DNA of 64,000 bases from Actinostola sp. cb2023 (GCA_033675265.1 JAUJYZ010000932.1:1-64000), one strand, 5' to 3'; counted from the first letter of the stretch, positions 20,126 through 30,832 are shown. Notes: generated by a model not told the origin, from the letters alone. Program-made: numbers and translations.

Positions 20126-21092
20126 TTTCCGCTTACGGGAGGTGTCCGCTTACGGGAGGTGTCCGCTTACGGGATGTGTCCGCTTACGGGATGTGTCCGC
20201 TTACGGGAGGTGTCCGCTTACGGGAGGTGTCCGCTTACGGGAGGTGTCCGCTTACGGGAGGTGTCCATTAACATTAATATTTTAATAATGGCCATTCTTA
20301 TATAGCGCATTTCACATTCGTCCCAATGCGCTTTTACGGGAGGTGTCCGCTTACGGGAGGTGCCTGCTTACGGGATGTGTCCGCTTACGGGATGTGTCCA
20401 CTTACGGGAGGTGCCTGCTTACGGGAGGTGTCCGCTTACGGGAGGTGCCTGCTTACGGGAGGTGTCCGCTTACGGGAGGTGCCTGCTTACGGGAGGTGTC
20501 CGCTTACGGGAGGTGTCCGCTTACGGGAGGTGTCCGCTTACGGGAGGTGTCCGCTTACGGGAGATGTCCGCTTACGGGAGGTGTCCGCTTACGGGAGGTG
20601 TCCGCTTACGGGAGATGTCCGCTTACGGGAGGTGCCTGCTTACGGGAGGTGTCCGCTTACGAGAGGTGCCTGCTTATGGGAGGTGCCTGCTTACGGGAGG
20701 TGTCCGCTTACGGGAGGTGCCTGCTTACGGGAGGTATCCGCTTACGGGAGGTGTCCGCTTACGGGAGGTGTCCATTAACATTAATATTTTAATAATGGCC
20801 ATTCTTATATAGCGCATTTCACATTTGTCCCTATGCGCTTTTACGGGATGTGGCCGCTTACGGTAGGTGTCCGCTTACGGGATGTGTCCGCTAACGGGAG
20901 GTGTCCGCTTACGGGAGGTATCCGCTAACGGGAGGTGTCCGCTTACGGGAGGTATCCGCTTACGGAAGGTGTCCGCTTACGGGAGGTGTCCGCTTACGGG
21001 AGGTGTCCGCTTACGGGAGGTGTCCGCTTACGAGAGGTGTCCGCTTACGGGAGGTGTCCGCTTACGGGAGGTGTCCGCTGACGGGAGGTTCA
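20126..21092. repeat. 17-bp minisatellite TCCGCTTACGGGAGGTG with higher-order structure
   Basis: About 50 copies of a 17-base unit in three blocks, with point variants (gggatg, ggtgcc, gagagg). Two copies of an unrelated spacer of about 80 bases (ccattaacattaatatttta onward, at 20262-20340 and 20769-20848) separate the blocks, so the array has a higher-order repeat. Because 17 is not a multiple of three, all three frames are open with the same 17-residue period; these frames are not genes. Confidence 0.9.
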
Positions 21093-21513
21093 ACTGTATG
21101 ATTGTAAAATAAACTTACCACCAAAGTTAGTTTGCTCATGTGATCACTTATTGACTGATCTGACATTTGTTTTGGACTCTCCTCTATAAATGTCATCCCG
21201 TAAACAACAACTGAAGCTGCATGTCATTGAACGCACCTGAACCTACTGGTACAAACAAACCAGTACGATGTAATATGATCCAAGATTCTTCCTTTCCCAG
21301 TCCTCGATCACCCTTTGGCCAGGTGCTTGCCTTGCTTTTGTCATGACCAGAAATGGTTTGGGGAACTCTACACCTTGTGCTGGATTCCTCGCGTCCATCA
21401 TATCAAAAAATGCCTCATACAAAAGTGTCGTTAGCTCAACCAGCTTTTACTACCTTATTTGGACATTTGTACTTACGTACATATTTGGAATCCCTGTAAA
21501 TATTTTCGCTTAA

Positions 21514-22464
21514 GGTGGCTGGACTGGGTTTTTAGGTGGCGTTACCTTCCGTGTTTGAACGGAAAATACGTTGCTGCTGACAAACTAATTTAAAATCAAT
21601 TTTTATACCAAGTCTAGAGATAGATTAAAGTTTGCCACGATATATGTTTCATCACGATCGGAGTTATTCTAGGGCCAAATTGACGTCATTACGCTTTTTG
21701 AATAAATTCGATTTTCAGAGAGAGTAGAGTTTTGTTTAAAAAATTGTCTTCAAGACATAAAGTTCACATGGTCGTCTTCAAGTTTACGAAGTTTCGATGA
21801 TTTCTATGGAAGCGTTTGCAAATAGATCGAATCGGAACTTTTTGGTAGCGAATTTGTAAACAATCCTAAACAATTGTGTCGGGTGCCCGAAAACTTCGCT
21901 TTATGGACTTTAGGTAAACTTCTTTTGAGCTCATATTGTTCTGCAACCTTTTCGGGATTCCTTTTAGGATACGGAAAGAAATCGCTTCATTCGATTTCGA
22001 AAAATACGAGTTCCAGTAAAGATATGCATTTTGTCTTTTGTCAAAGATTTCACTTGTCTTTACTGAAAGAGGTAAAACTGCAAAATCCGGTGATGAATTT
22101 TTCTCTAACTACCAAGTCAATTAGTTTAGATAGCACATTCAATAACCCTGAAGTTTCAAGTTCATTGAAAACACTTTAACACGGTCAAATATTATTCTCA
22201 AATCCGAAGACTTTTGCATGCCCATTTCTAGAGTATGACAACCGCATCTTATTTGTATTATGTTTTCTTTGTCATACATCTCTATTGTACAGAATACTTG
22301 CTGAAGTTGTGCATTCCAACACACCATGCATTACATGCAGCGCCTGATTGCCTTCCGAGTCCCGTCCGAGTATCTCGGATATGGGCATTGTCACACAATT
22401 GTAATAAATTATTATATTATCATACTCGGACGGGACTCGGAAGGTAGTCAGGCGTCCAGCCACC
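21514..22464. mobile_element. nested TTAA-flanked non-autonomous transposon
   Basis: Inverted termini GGTGGCTGGAC (21514) and GTCCAGCCACC (ending 22464), each bordered by TTAA (21510-21513 and 22465-22468). The element is 951 bp and has no recognisable protein. It lies inside the fold-back element and contains a second, smaller inverted repeat near its right end. Confidence 0.7.
22341..22454. repeat. 114-bp hairpin within the nested TTAA element
   Basis: Arms of 33 bases (CGCCTGATTGCCTTCCGAGT onward at 22341-22373, and its complement at 22422-22454) differ at about two positions and are separated by 48 bases of AT-rich sequence. It may be a small insertion or a recombined terminal repeat. 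Confidence 0.75.
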
Positions 22465-22468
22465 TTAA

Positions 22469-23316
22469 AAGTACGATTTTCATCGAAAAATCCATCCAAA
22501 CTTACAGGAATTCGATCAAATGAATGTCAACTGATCAGCCATTTTGTTTCACGGCCATAGGGGCCTGGAAAAGCGAAACAGGGTGACCAACCAACTCGTG
22601 TCCAGTCTCCTAAGGGTAAACGACACCGATTTGTTGATATGCCTATTCCAAGCGAAGCTCGATGATACGGACATATTGTCATGGAATTTAGATGAGCTGG
22701 CTCGGTGAATAAAAATGTCCGACAAAGAATGAGATCGATTTCATTTTGTGGACCTGAAAAGGTCAGAGTAGACTTATGCCTGGAAATATCCTTCGTGGAA
22801 AGTAAAGGTATTATCTGAGTTTGTCGCTTTTTGTCTTTTGGATCGAAACTACACTGACGGCCACCAACAAGAGATTTGAACGAACAGCAAGCTTCCAATA
22901 ATGAACTGATTTTAAATGTTTTTATTGTAAGGTGACCAAAACACCCCAGGTAGGTGGGGACGGGAGTTATGTATCATTTTTGCAGCTCCATTTTTTCAGA
23001 AGTAAAAAAGAAATTGTTTTAAATTATATAGTCTTCGACTTTTACTCTTTTTGCTAGGTATCTATCTTACTTTTCTTAAATTTAAATATATTAATACTGA
23101 TATCAATCTGATAAATTTCCCTAACTTAAAATTTCAAGGAAGCCTTCTCGCTCTGTCAATCATCCCTATTGCAGTAATTTGCATAAGTTACGTTTGTTTG
23201 TCTAGTTCAAATCAATGAAGAATTGCGACAGTACAGCTACAATTCAAGAACAAAAGTAACGTAAAAACAAATGGGCCTATTGAACCTTTACGCATTTACC
23301 GTATCAGAAGAGGAAT
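22469..23316. other. internal spacer of fold-back element, right
   Basis: No gene was recognised. There is an open frame on the minus strand (22527-22898) without a known domain. Confidence 0.35.
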
Positions 23317-24084
23317 GGGAAGGTACGCTAAAAATACGGTCAAACTTTTGACATTTTGAACATTCATCGAAAGTTATAAATAGACAGTCGAAAAGGAAGA
23401 CCATGGGATTACAATAAAACTGACGTTTCTCAAGTCCATATCCGTATCATTGAGGTAAGAGCTTCATAGTGATTTGATTTTGGTGTATTTTATTCGCCAA
23501 AACTAGTGATTGAAGATCAGATAGGTATTTTCATACTACACTTGCTATGAGATATTGACCTGTAAAGGTCAAGTAAATAACACATTTTCACCAACTTTCG
23601 GCAGCTATAGCTAATCGCTACATTATTTGCCCAAGGAAATGTTTACATATATGAAAAGATGATCATCCATAGAGTTCACAAGCGCAGGCCAGAAAGATTT
23701 GAAGGTTTATCGCCTGGTGAAAATTAGCTTTGTTTAATAGATACTTTCGGCGAGTTAAAATGTATGCCTCGCCAAAAAAAAAAATTCGCTCGTGAAACAT
23801 AACGCAATTCACCTCAAAATCACGCAATCTAGTATTTAGAGAGTGAGAAAGAAGGTAGTATGGTTTTTAAGAGCAGTACTGTTATTTTCCTTATTTCCGA
23901 GCTCGTTAAATGTGTCTCTAATTCTGACGTGTTTCGAGTCGATTTCAAGAGGACTTCGTTTATGACGAATTTCTCGAAAATTAAAAAATATTTTTCGAAA
24001 CTAACTGCACAGCGAATTTAGATATATAATAGGCTAACACTGTGCGGAATTAAAAGAAAATCGGAGATACCCCCCTTGCCAGTA
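23317..24084 (-). repeat. right arm of fold-back element
   Basis: Reverse complement of the left arm at 18690-19486. Confidence 0.85.
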
Positions 24085-24090
24085 AATTTT

Positions 24091-24811
24091 AGTTTTATCT
24101 CATATTTGTAAATATGATCTCTTAAGCTGGCGTTGTGGCAATCAACCGATCCAATAAACCACCCTAATCTGAATGCTGTATTCAAAATTTTCTGAGTTGT
24201 GGGGAGGAGCAATAGCTTCAGGGGACCCGACCACACACGTTAAAAGCAGTACCGGGGCAGCTTTGGCTGGCACGGGACAAATAATTTCCCCCATGTCTTA
24301 TCTCATACAGTGCAAACAAAAGAGGTGCAGGTTTGGTAGTGAGAATCGGTTACTATTTTCACTGACAAAAAAGCACCGAATCAACTGCACGCAAGTATGA
24401 GTTCCACGGGCAGACACCTATACTCCCCTGGGGGTCTGCGGGTTATATAAGAAATAACAGAACAACAGTTCAGACCAGTTAACCAGCTTTTTCAGCCGGC
24501 AAGAGTAAAGGAGGGATGACGGATTTAACCACCCACCTCCCCTTGCGACGTTCTCGGCTTCGCTTATCCAGCGCACCTCTACCTTGCACTCCCAAATATT
24601 TTCCCCCATGTCTTATCTCATACAGTGCAAACAAAAGAGGTGCAGGTTTGGTAGTGAGAATCGGTTACTTTTTGAAGCAATAACAACTGCAATAAATGGC
24701 AGAAGCTTATGATATAAGTTGGAAATGAAATTGAAAATAGAGAAATGAAAAATTAGAGAATATTAGCGGATATCGCAGAGTAATTAATTTATGCAGTTTT
24801 GGGAAAATAAA
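24091..24811. other. region after the fold-back element, with a direct repeat
   Basis: The phrase tgtcttatctcatacagtgc and the bases after it, to the GAATCGGTTACT block, occur at 24295-24352 and again at 24609-24668. The 0.3 kb between them has a promoter-like gggttatataag at about 24439. The repeats could be split direct repeats of the tyrosine-recombinase element, but this is not established. Confidence 0.5.
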
Positions 24812-25047
24812 AATTGAAATAAATAAATCGTATAAGATGAAATGGAAGATAAGAAAGGAATAAGGAATAAGAAGCAAATGAAGTAATAAGAAGTAAGTTG
24901 TAAATAGTGAAATAAGTAGAAATATTGAATTAAGAGAATTATGAGGTTTAGAGTTTAGAGTAATGTAGAAAAAATTGTATAACTGGGTTAGTGCCCATTT
25001 GTTTTAAACTTTATTAAATAATTTATTAAAAAATAAAAATAAAAATA
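24812..25047 (+). mobile_element. family C LINE 3' tail
   Basis: Near-identical to 60616-60848 and similar in layout to the 3' end at 30833-31200: AT-rich 3' UTR, a gggttagtgccc hairpin, a CTTTATTAAA block and an A/T-simple tail (AAATAAAAATAAAAA), followed by a U2 stub. It is the 5'-truncated end of a LINE inserted in U2. Confidence 0.7.
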
Positions 25048-25057
25048 TGTTCTTATC
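25048..25057 (+). ncRNA. U2 snRNA stub (TGTTCTTATC)
   Basis: Corresponds to U2 nt 41-50. On its own it is too short to identify, but the homologous junction at 60849 carries the longer ATCTGTTCTTATC, also directly after the LINE tail. Confidence 0.6.
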
Positions 25058-25352
25058 GGTCACTCAAAAACAAATTATCTTCAAGTTTCAAGTGTTTTTG
25101 ACTAACTTTTCTCGGCTTGGCCGAGCAAGCGTTCAAGAAATAGTATATCCTGTCAGAAATTAAGTTATTCATTTATATGATATTTCTATTCCAAGGACTT
25201 GAACTGATATTTCCAGTCCCAGGACTTGAAACAATATTTCAAAGTACTCTAGAGCGGACTTGATCGAAATCAATCCAAAGTACTCTAGAGCGGACTTTCT
25301 TTCCGGGTATCCAGTTCCATCATGTGACCAAATTGAGGGCACCTGGATGGCT
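25058..25352. other. sequence between U2 stub and U2 flank
   Basis: Contains a stem-loop CTCGGC-TTG-GCCGAG (25111-25125), preceded by a T-rich run (GACTAACTTTT) and followed by GTTCAAGAAATAG, which resembles an snRNA 3' box. Two copies of aaagtactctagagcggact follow (25231-25291). The same layout is at 60862-61162. It could be the 3' end of an altered U2-like gene or a LINE 5' UTR piece. Confidence 0.4.
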
Positions 25353-25756
25353 GTTTATGAACCCTAGGGTGGATAAGTAGGTCTCGTACTCATTCATTAT
25401 TCATGAGGAAACCAACTAATCAAATGTGCAGAATCACACCACTATTTGTTAGAATTTCCTACTTGAACAAACGATGACGTCATACGTCACGTGATCATAA
25501 AAAGCTTTGCACCAAAATCTTGAGGACTCCAAATCCAATCTATGCACTAGTTTTCGTGCAAACATATCAAATGTGTGCTGAGTTTTGGAAGAAAAAGCCA
25601 ACTCTCAAAAAGGCCCACATTATTACACACCCCACTAGCCATTCAGGCAAGATTGCTTCATGAAATATGGTCTCATGAAATAGCGATTTTCGCGGCAAGA
25701 ACCACACGGGGTACTGAGGAATTCATGAAGGGATGCAAACGGCGCACTAGAACGCT
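25353..25756 (+). promoter_or_regulatory. U2 snRNA 5' flank, copy 2
   Basis: Homologous to 8395-8857 and near-identical to 61163-61563. Ends at the first U2 base. Keeps the TGACGTCATACGTCACGTGA block and the GGTACTGAGGAATTCATGAA stretch about 50 bases before U2, the position of a snRNA proximal element. Confidence 0.6.
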
Positions 25757-25780
25757 ATCGCTTCTCGGCCTTTTGGCTAA
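25757..25780 (+). ncRNA. U2 snRNA gene, 5' fragment (nt 1-24)
   Basis: Starts ATCGCTTCTCGGCC and ends GGCTAA, identical to U2 nt 1-24. It then switches to the family C LINE 5' UTR. The rest of U2 is not adjacent. Confidence 0.9.
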
Positions 25781-25853
25781 CTTTACAAGTCGAAGTGCTA
25801 CCCATTTCAATAGTTGACGGTCACCCTGTGCTTTACGACCTCGTGCGTGGTAT

Positions 25854-27352
25854 ATGGCCGCACCTAGTTGGCCGCGTTTTGGCGGGCCCCAAGCAGGGCC
25901 TTTTGGATCACCAAAGTCAAGCCCGGGTTTTGTATTTCGTTCACCGCAGTCAAGCCCGGTAAGCCCGGAGGGGCAACTAGCAAATGTCCTTCTGGGTGCG
26001 CCCTTTAGTACGTGGCTCGAAACCCCACAAGTTCGGACATCGACTCCCCAGGACCGCCCCGTTCAGGCCGCTGATGTGGTAGGGTTAGAGGATTACGACG
26101 AAGTTTCGAATAAAATGCCTGCTAGGCCTCGAACGATCAGCCTGCCCAGGCCTAGTAGGGGGACTTTGAGGCAGGACTACATCGATGCGCTGGTACTGAC
26201 TGGCATCGATACCAAGGACATTCTGTGCGTCCAATGGGCAAATGACCGAGTGCTTGCCACGCTCAAACAGGCGAGCCTTAGGGATAAGATACTCAACGCT
26301 GGTGTCTTGCAAGTGGCAGGAACAACAATGATGGTCCAGGATGCGGAGAAGGCCCTGACTTATGTCACAGTGTTTGATGCTCCTTTCGAGCTGCCGGATG
26401 ATGCATTGGTAGAGATTCTTGAGCCGTACGGGCTTGTAAAGTCGTGGAGACGACAGTTGCACCATGGAACATCGATCGAGACGGGGATCAGGACGGTTCG
26501 CATTGTGCTGGGTAAGCCTGTCCCTAGCATGCTACGGGTGGGCACCATGCATATTTCCATCAAGTACCAAGGGCAGGCCCCAACCTGCCGGAAATGTGAC
26601 AGCCGGACCATTTTGCAAGGAATTGCCATTTGGTGCGGTGCTTCAACTGTGGGGAATTGGGGCACAAGGCGTCGGAATGTGACGGGGATCCGCCTTGCGG
26701 ACTGTGCAACAGCGCTGACCATCTTGCATGCGAGTGCCCGTATAATTGGCGGGCCGAGCCAGCGTCGGAGGATCAAAAACAAGTAGTGGATCTGACGATG
26801 GCGGAATGCCATGCTGTAGCCAAAGGCATTGGTGACGTGTTGGCTGAGGGTAGTGGAGCAGAGCCGCTACCGCAAAGAAAGGGTTCGGGGCGTCGTCCGG
26901 CTGTGCTGGACGCTGTGGACTTGGCCCCGTTGAGAAAGGCCACGACGCCAAGTAAAGTGGGCGCGTCTACCTTGGAGATTGACCTGCGGATTACGGCGAA
27001 AAAAAACACGGCTGAGGAACTGCCCCAGGACAAGATAGAGGAGATGTCAATCGGCTCCAAGCGGGGTATATCGTCATCCCCGGGCTCATCGGACTCCGCC
27101 TCCAATGGAACAATTGAGTCAAGGCCGCCTTCGCCCAAGTGTACGACGACACTGACGCCGACACTGACGTCGACAGCCGCACCGGCACCGACACCGGCGC
27201 TGACACCTGCACCTGCACCTGCTCATGCGCCTGCACCAGTACTGATTACTACGCCTGGTCCTATGCCTGTGTCTGTGCCTACAGTGTTACCAACAGAGAA
27301 ACATGAACACTCACGTTCTAGGAAAAAGAAAGGAAAGAGACCTAAGAGCTAG
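25854..27352 (+). pseudogene. family C LINE ORF1 (zinc-knuckle protein), one frameshift
   Basis: MAAPSWPRFGGPQAGPFGSP opens a Pro/Ser-rich N-terminus. The central domain contains RQDYIDALVLTGIDTKDILC, QWANDRVLATLKQ, LTYVTVFDAPFELPDDALVE and SIETGIRTVRIVL. A missing base near 26603 changes frame within the first knuckle (CRKCDSR...). In the new frame come CFNCGELGHKASEC and CGLCNSADHLACEC, then a long low-complexity tail (SSPGSSDSAS and a Pro/Ala/Thr-rich run) and a basic end (KKKGKRPKS). It should bind LINE RNA. The copy at 61663 keeps one frame across the same place, which locates the lesion. Confidence 0.85.
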
Positions 27353-27409
27353 GCTATCATGAACAGTAAGATGTTTTTTTTTTTTTTTTAGCGATTTATT
27401 ATCTAGATC

Positions 27410-30400
27410 ATGACCTGTCTTGATATTATCTCGGTTAATGTTCGTGGTGTTGCTACTCCTGTAAAGCGTGATTTGGTTGTATCCGTTGTGTCTAGATGGA
27501 GTGTGGTGTTTGTACAAGAGAGCTATGTGTGTAATCAGAGGAAGGCGGAGAGTTTTGAGAAGGCGTGGGGTGCGAAATGTTATTGGAGCTTTGGGGGCGT
27601 GAGGTCTGCAGGGGTGGGGATTTTGGTGAGAGAGGGGCTGGATTTAGAGGTACTTGATGTCGTAAGGGATACGAGTGGGAGAGTGCTAAGTTTGTTAGTT
27701 AAGTGGGGAGGGGTGAGATATTCTTTTGTTTGTGTTTATGCGACGGTGGATGTGCGTGAACGTAAATTATTTTTCCGTGATCTCCATCATTATGTTTTCC
27801 CGAATTCTTATGTGCTCCTGGGGGGTGATTTTAATTGTGTATTACAGGCGAGGGATACGTGTGCGGTGTCAGGGGCTAATAAGGGAGGTGCGGAGGAGTT
27901 GAGAGCGTTTGTTGGAGATTGGGATTTGTGTGATGTTTGGAGAGAGTTCAATAATGATGTGGGACAGTATACGTGGGTTGGGCAAGGGGTTGGCTCGAGG
28001 CTGGATCGCTTCTATGTGTCTCGTGGTTGTCTGACTTCTGTTGCTCGCTGTGTTATTGAGTGTCTTGGTGTATCGGATCATGATGGTGTGGCGTTGAGAC
28101 TAACTAGAGGTGTGGCTGCCAAGAGTAAGGGTTTATGGCGCTTTAATAATAGTTTATTGAGTGATAGTGTGTTCATTGAGCGGATGAGAGTGTGGCTAGC
28201 TAGTAAATTAAATAGTGCGAGTGGGGATATTGGGAGAGCTTCGTGGGTGGGCTTTAAGAAGGGAATAAAGCATTTTGTGATTCGTTATAGTGTGCAGAGG
28301 GCGAGAGCTGGGAGGAGCGAGCGGGATAGGTTAACTAAGGGAATAATACTTTTGAAGCGAAGGATGGCTGGAGGGGAGGATGTGAGTGAGAGAATTAGTG
28401 TCTTAGAGGGGGATTTGAGGGGATTGCTAGAGCGTGCGTGTGAGGGTGTGAAAGTAAGGAGCAGAGTGAAATGGATTGAGGAGGGAGAGAAACCAACTAG
28501 GTTCTTTTTTAATATAAGTAAGTGCCATGGGAAGGGTAATTATATTGATGTTTTGAAAGATGGGAGGGGTGTGGAGTGTTCTGATGAGGGTGGGAAAAAG
28601 AGAGTTATTGAGTCGTTTTATCGGGAGTTGTTTAAGCAAGAAGTTGTTGATGTGGATGTTCAGGGTGATTTGTTGGGCAAGGTGGATAGGGTTTTGCTGG
28701 AGGATGTCAGTGTTCGTTGTGAAGGCTATTTATCGGTTGAGGAAATTGAGGGTGCGATGAAGGGAATGGCTGGGGAAAAGACCCCGGGTGAGGATGGCTT
28801 GACATTAGAGTTTTATAAGTGTTTTGGTGATGTGTTGCTGCCTGTGTTGTGTCGGGTGGCAAATGGGAGTTATGATGGGGGGTATCTGCCGGGTGATTGT
28901 GTGCGTGGAGTGATTAGGTTAGTTTTTAAGAAGGGTGATCGCGCTGAGCTAAAGAATTGGCGGCCGATCTCCCTTCTTAACTTAGACTATAAGATCATTG
29001 CGAGGACTTTGGGAGGGAGACTGAGGAATGTGATGAGTGAAGTAGTGTGTGATGATCAGACGTGTGGAATACCGGGAAGGGCAATTAGCGAGAATTTAAA
29101 TTTGATGAGGGATGTACTGGATCATATTGATCAAACTGGGTAGGGTGGGGTGGTGGTGTCATTGGACCAGGAAAAAGCGTTCGATAGAGTAGATCGGGGT
29201 TTTTTGGATAGTGTGTTGGGTAGGTTTGGTTTTGGGGAGGGGTTCGAAAGTGGATTAGGGTGTTGTATGTTTGGTGCCTGTGCGAAAGTGATTTGTAATG
29301 GTGAATTGACGGGTAGTGTGGAGCTGGCTAAAGGAATTCGTCAGGGGTGTCCACTGTCGCCAATGCTCTATGTATTAGTGGCAGAGGTGCTTGCGTGCAA
29401 TATTAGGGCGGAGAGAGCGATTTGTGGATTCTTAGTCCCAGGGTCGAATGGTCGGCATACAAATATTTCTCAGTATGCTGACGATACGACGGCGGTTTTG
29501 CGGGATGTGGTGTCGATGAGGAAGTTGCTGGATGTAGTAGAGTGGTTCGGTAGGGGTACTGGTGCGAGATTGAATCGGGGGAAGTCGGAGGCGATGTGGA
29601 TTGGGGCCTGGAAGTGTAGGGTGGATAAGCCGTATGGCTTGAAATGGGTTACAAAAATGAAAGTCCTGGGTGTGTGGTTTGGGGATAACGTGCTGGATGA
29701 GAACTGGGTGGCGAAATGTGAGAGGTTGAAGGGGGTGTTAGATTTGTGGAAGGGGAGGGTTTTATCATTACGTGGTAGGGTATTAGTGGTTAAGGTGTCG
29801 GGCCTGGCTAAGCTCGATTATGTTGCTCGTGTCTTAGTCATGCCCGATCGGATTACCTCGCGGGTAAATAAGCTAATTTGGAAATTTGTGTGGGGAGGTA
29901 ACGTAGAATTGGTGAAGAGGGGCACGTGTTTGTTGCCGTGGACGGAGGGGGGATTGGGCATGGTGGACATTGGAGTACGTGTTCGTGCTCTGCGTATGTC
30001 GAATGTGGTGGCTAGTTTGAGTAAAGGGATGAGTAAAATGGCGTGCTATGTCAAGTATTTTGTAGGAGCTCGGTTTGCTACGTTGCGTCAGGATTGGAAA
30101 GTGTACCGTAATGTTAGTAAACCTAGCGCTGGTGAAATGACGCGCTATTATAGCAAGGTCTTTGCTGATGTGCGTGCGTGTGCAGGCGAGTGTTCGCCTG
30201 TGCTAAAGACGATGTACGCGTATCTGGTGAAACGCGAATTTGTTATACCTCGCTGTCAGCGCTTTTGGGAAATTGAGATGGGTTATGATGTAGAGTGGAG
30301 TGGGGTATGGAAGGGTTTGATAAAGTCGTTTGCCGAGAATCGAACTAGTGAGATACGATGGCGCATTGTGCATAGGATTGTGAAAGTGAGAGAGAATTTG

Positions 30401-30832
30401 TCTAGATGGGGGTACAATGTGTCAAGCAATAGGTGTGCAGTGTGTGGCGGAGTGGAATCGATTGAGCATTGTTTCTTGCTGTGTAAACGTGTAAGGAAGG
30501 CGTGGGGCTGGGTGGTGAGTCTTGTTCTCAAGTGGTCGTGTGACTTTGTTGTGAATCCAAAGTGTGTGTTTTTGGGTCTTTTTGGAAAGGGGGTTAGTAA
30601 AAACCTCACTATGTTTGTGGTTGAGAGCATGTTGAGCACCATATGGTTCTTTCGTAATCGCGCAACGTTTCATAATGATATAAGGCCATATAAAGATATT
30701 GTGCGTGCGTGTCGATGTGATATTGTGTTCCGTTTAAAGGTTGAGAAGTGTCGCCTATCATCGACGGAGTTTAAAAAAGTATGGTGCGTTGGCAATGTGC
30801 TATGTGGTCATGATCTAGATATCCTATTGTGA
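27410..30832 (+). pseudogene. family C LINE ORF2, intact except for one TAG stop
   Basis: From ATG 27410 the frame runs 577 codons to a TAG at 29141-29143, then continues without shift to 30832, about 1,140 codons in all. Endonuclease motifs: SVNVRG, FVQESYVCNQ, LGGDFNCVLQ and GVSDHDGVAL. Reverse transcriptase motifs: GEKTPGEDGLTLEFYK, NWRPISLLNLDYKI, VVSLDQEKAFDRVD, GIRQGCPLSPMLYVLVAE and QYADDTTAV. The C-terminal C-x-x-C...H...C knuckle is CAVCGGVESIEHCFLLC. The stop lies between the PGRAISENL motif and the catalytic DQEKAFDRVD block. The sense strand is strikingly rich in G and T and poor in C, unlike family A. Confidence 0.9.

Larger units (their letters stand above)
18684..24090. mobile_element. 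5.4 kb fold-back element with about 0.8 kb inverted arms
   Basis: The outer bases ACTGGCAAGGGGGGTATCTC (from 18690) are matched by GGAGATACCCCCCTTGCCAG near 24065-24084. Inverted similarity extends to about 19486 on the left and from about 23317 on the right. The palindromic AAATTT lies at both borders and may be a 6-bp target duplication. Joining the outside sequences restores a continuous region downstream of the tyrosine recombinase. No transposase was recognised inside, so it is probably moved by another element's enzyme. Confidence 0.75.

Noticed and set aside
20126..21092. CRISPR-like array
   Set aside because: The unit is a 17-bp tandem repeat without unique spacers, and the genome is eukaryotic.
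20326..21112. Overlapping open frames in all three plus-strand frames with LTGGVRLREVSAYGRCP repeats
   Set aside because: They are a by-product of a 17-bp tandem repeat without stop codons. The same peptide appears in every frame, so there is no sign of a real protein.
26085..27236. Several overlapping open frames on the minus strand of family C ORF1
   Set aside because: They mirror the ORF1 codons and lack domain signatures; the plus strand has zinc knuckles.
30283..30673. Minus-strand open frames within ORF2 (also 27869, 28427, 32698, 63780)
   Set aside because: They are antisense shadows of a C-poor ORF2 and have no family match.
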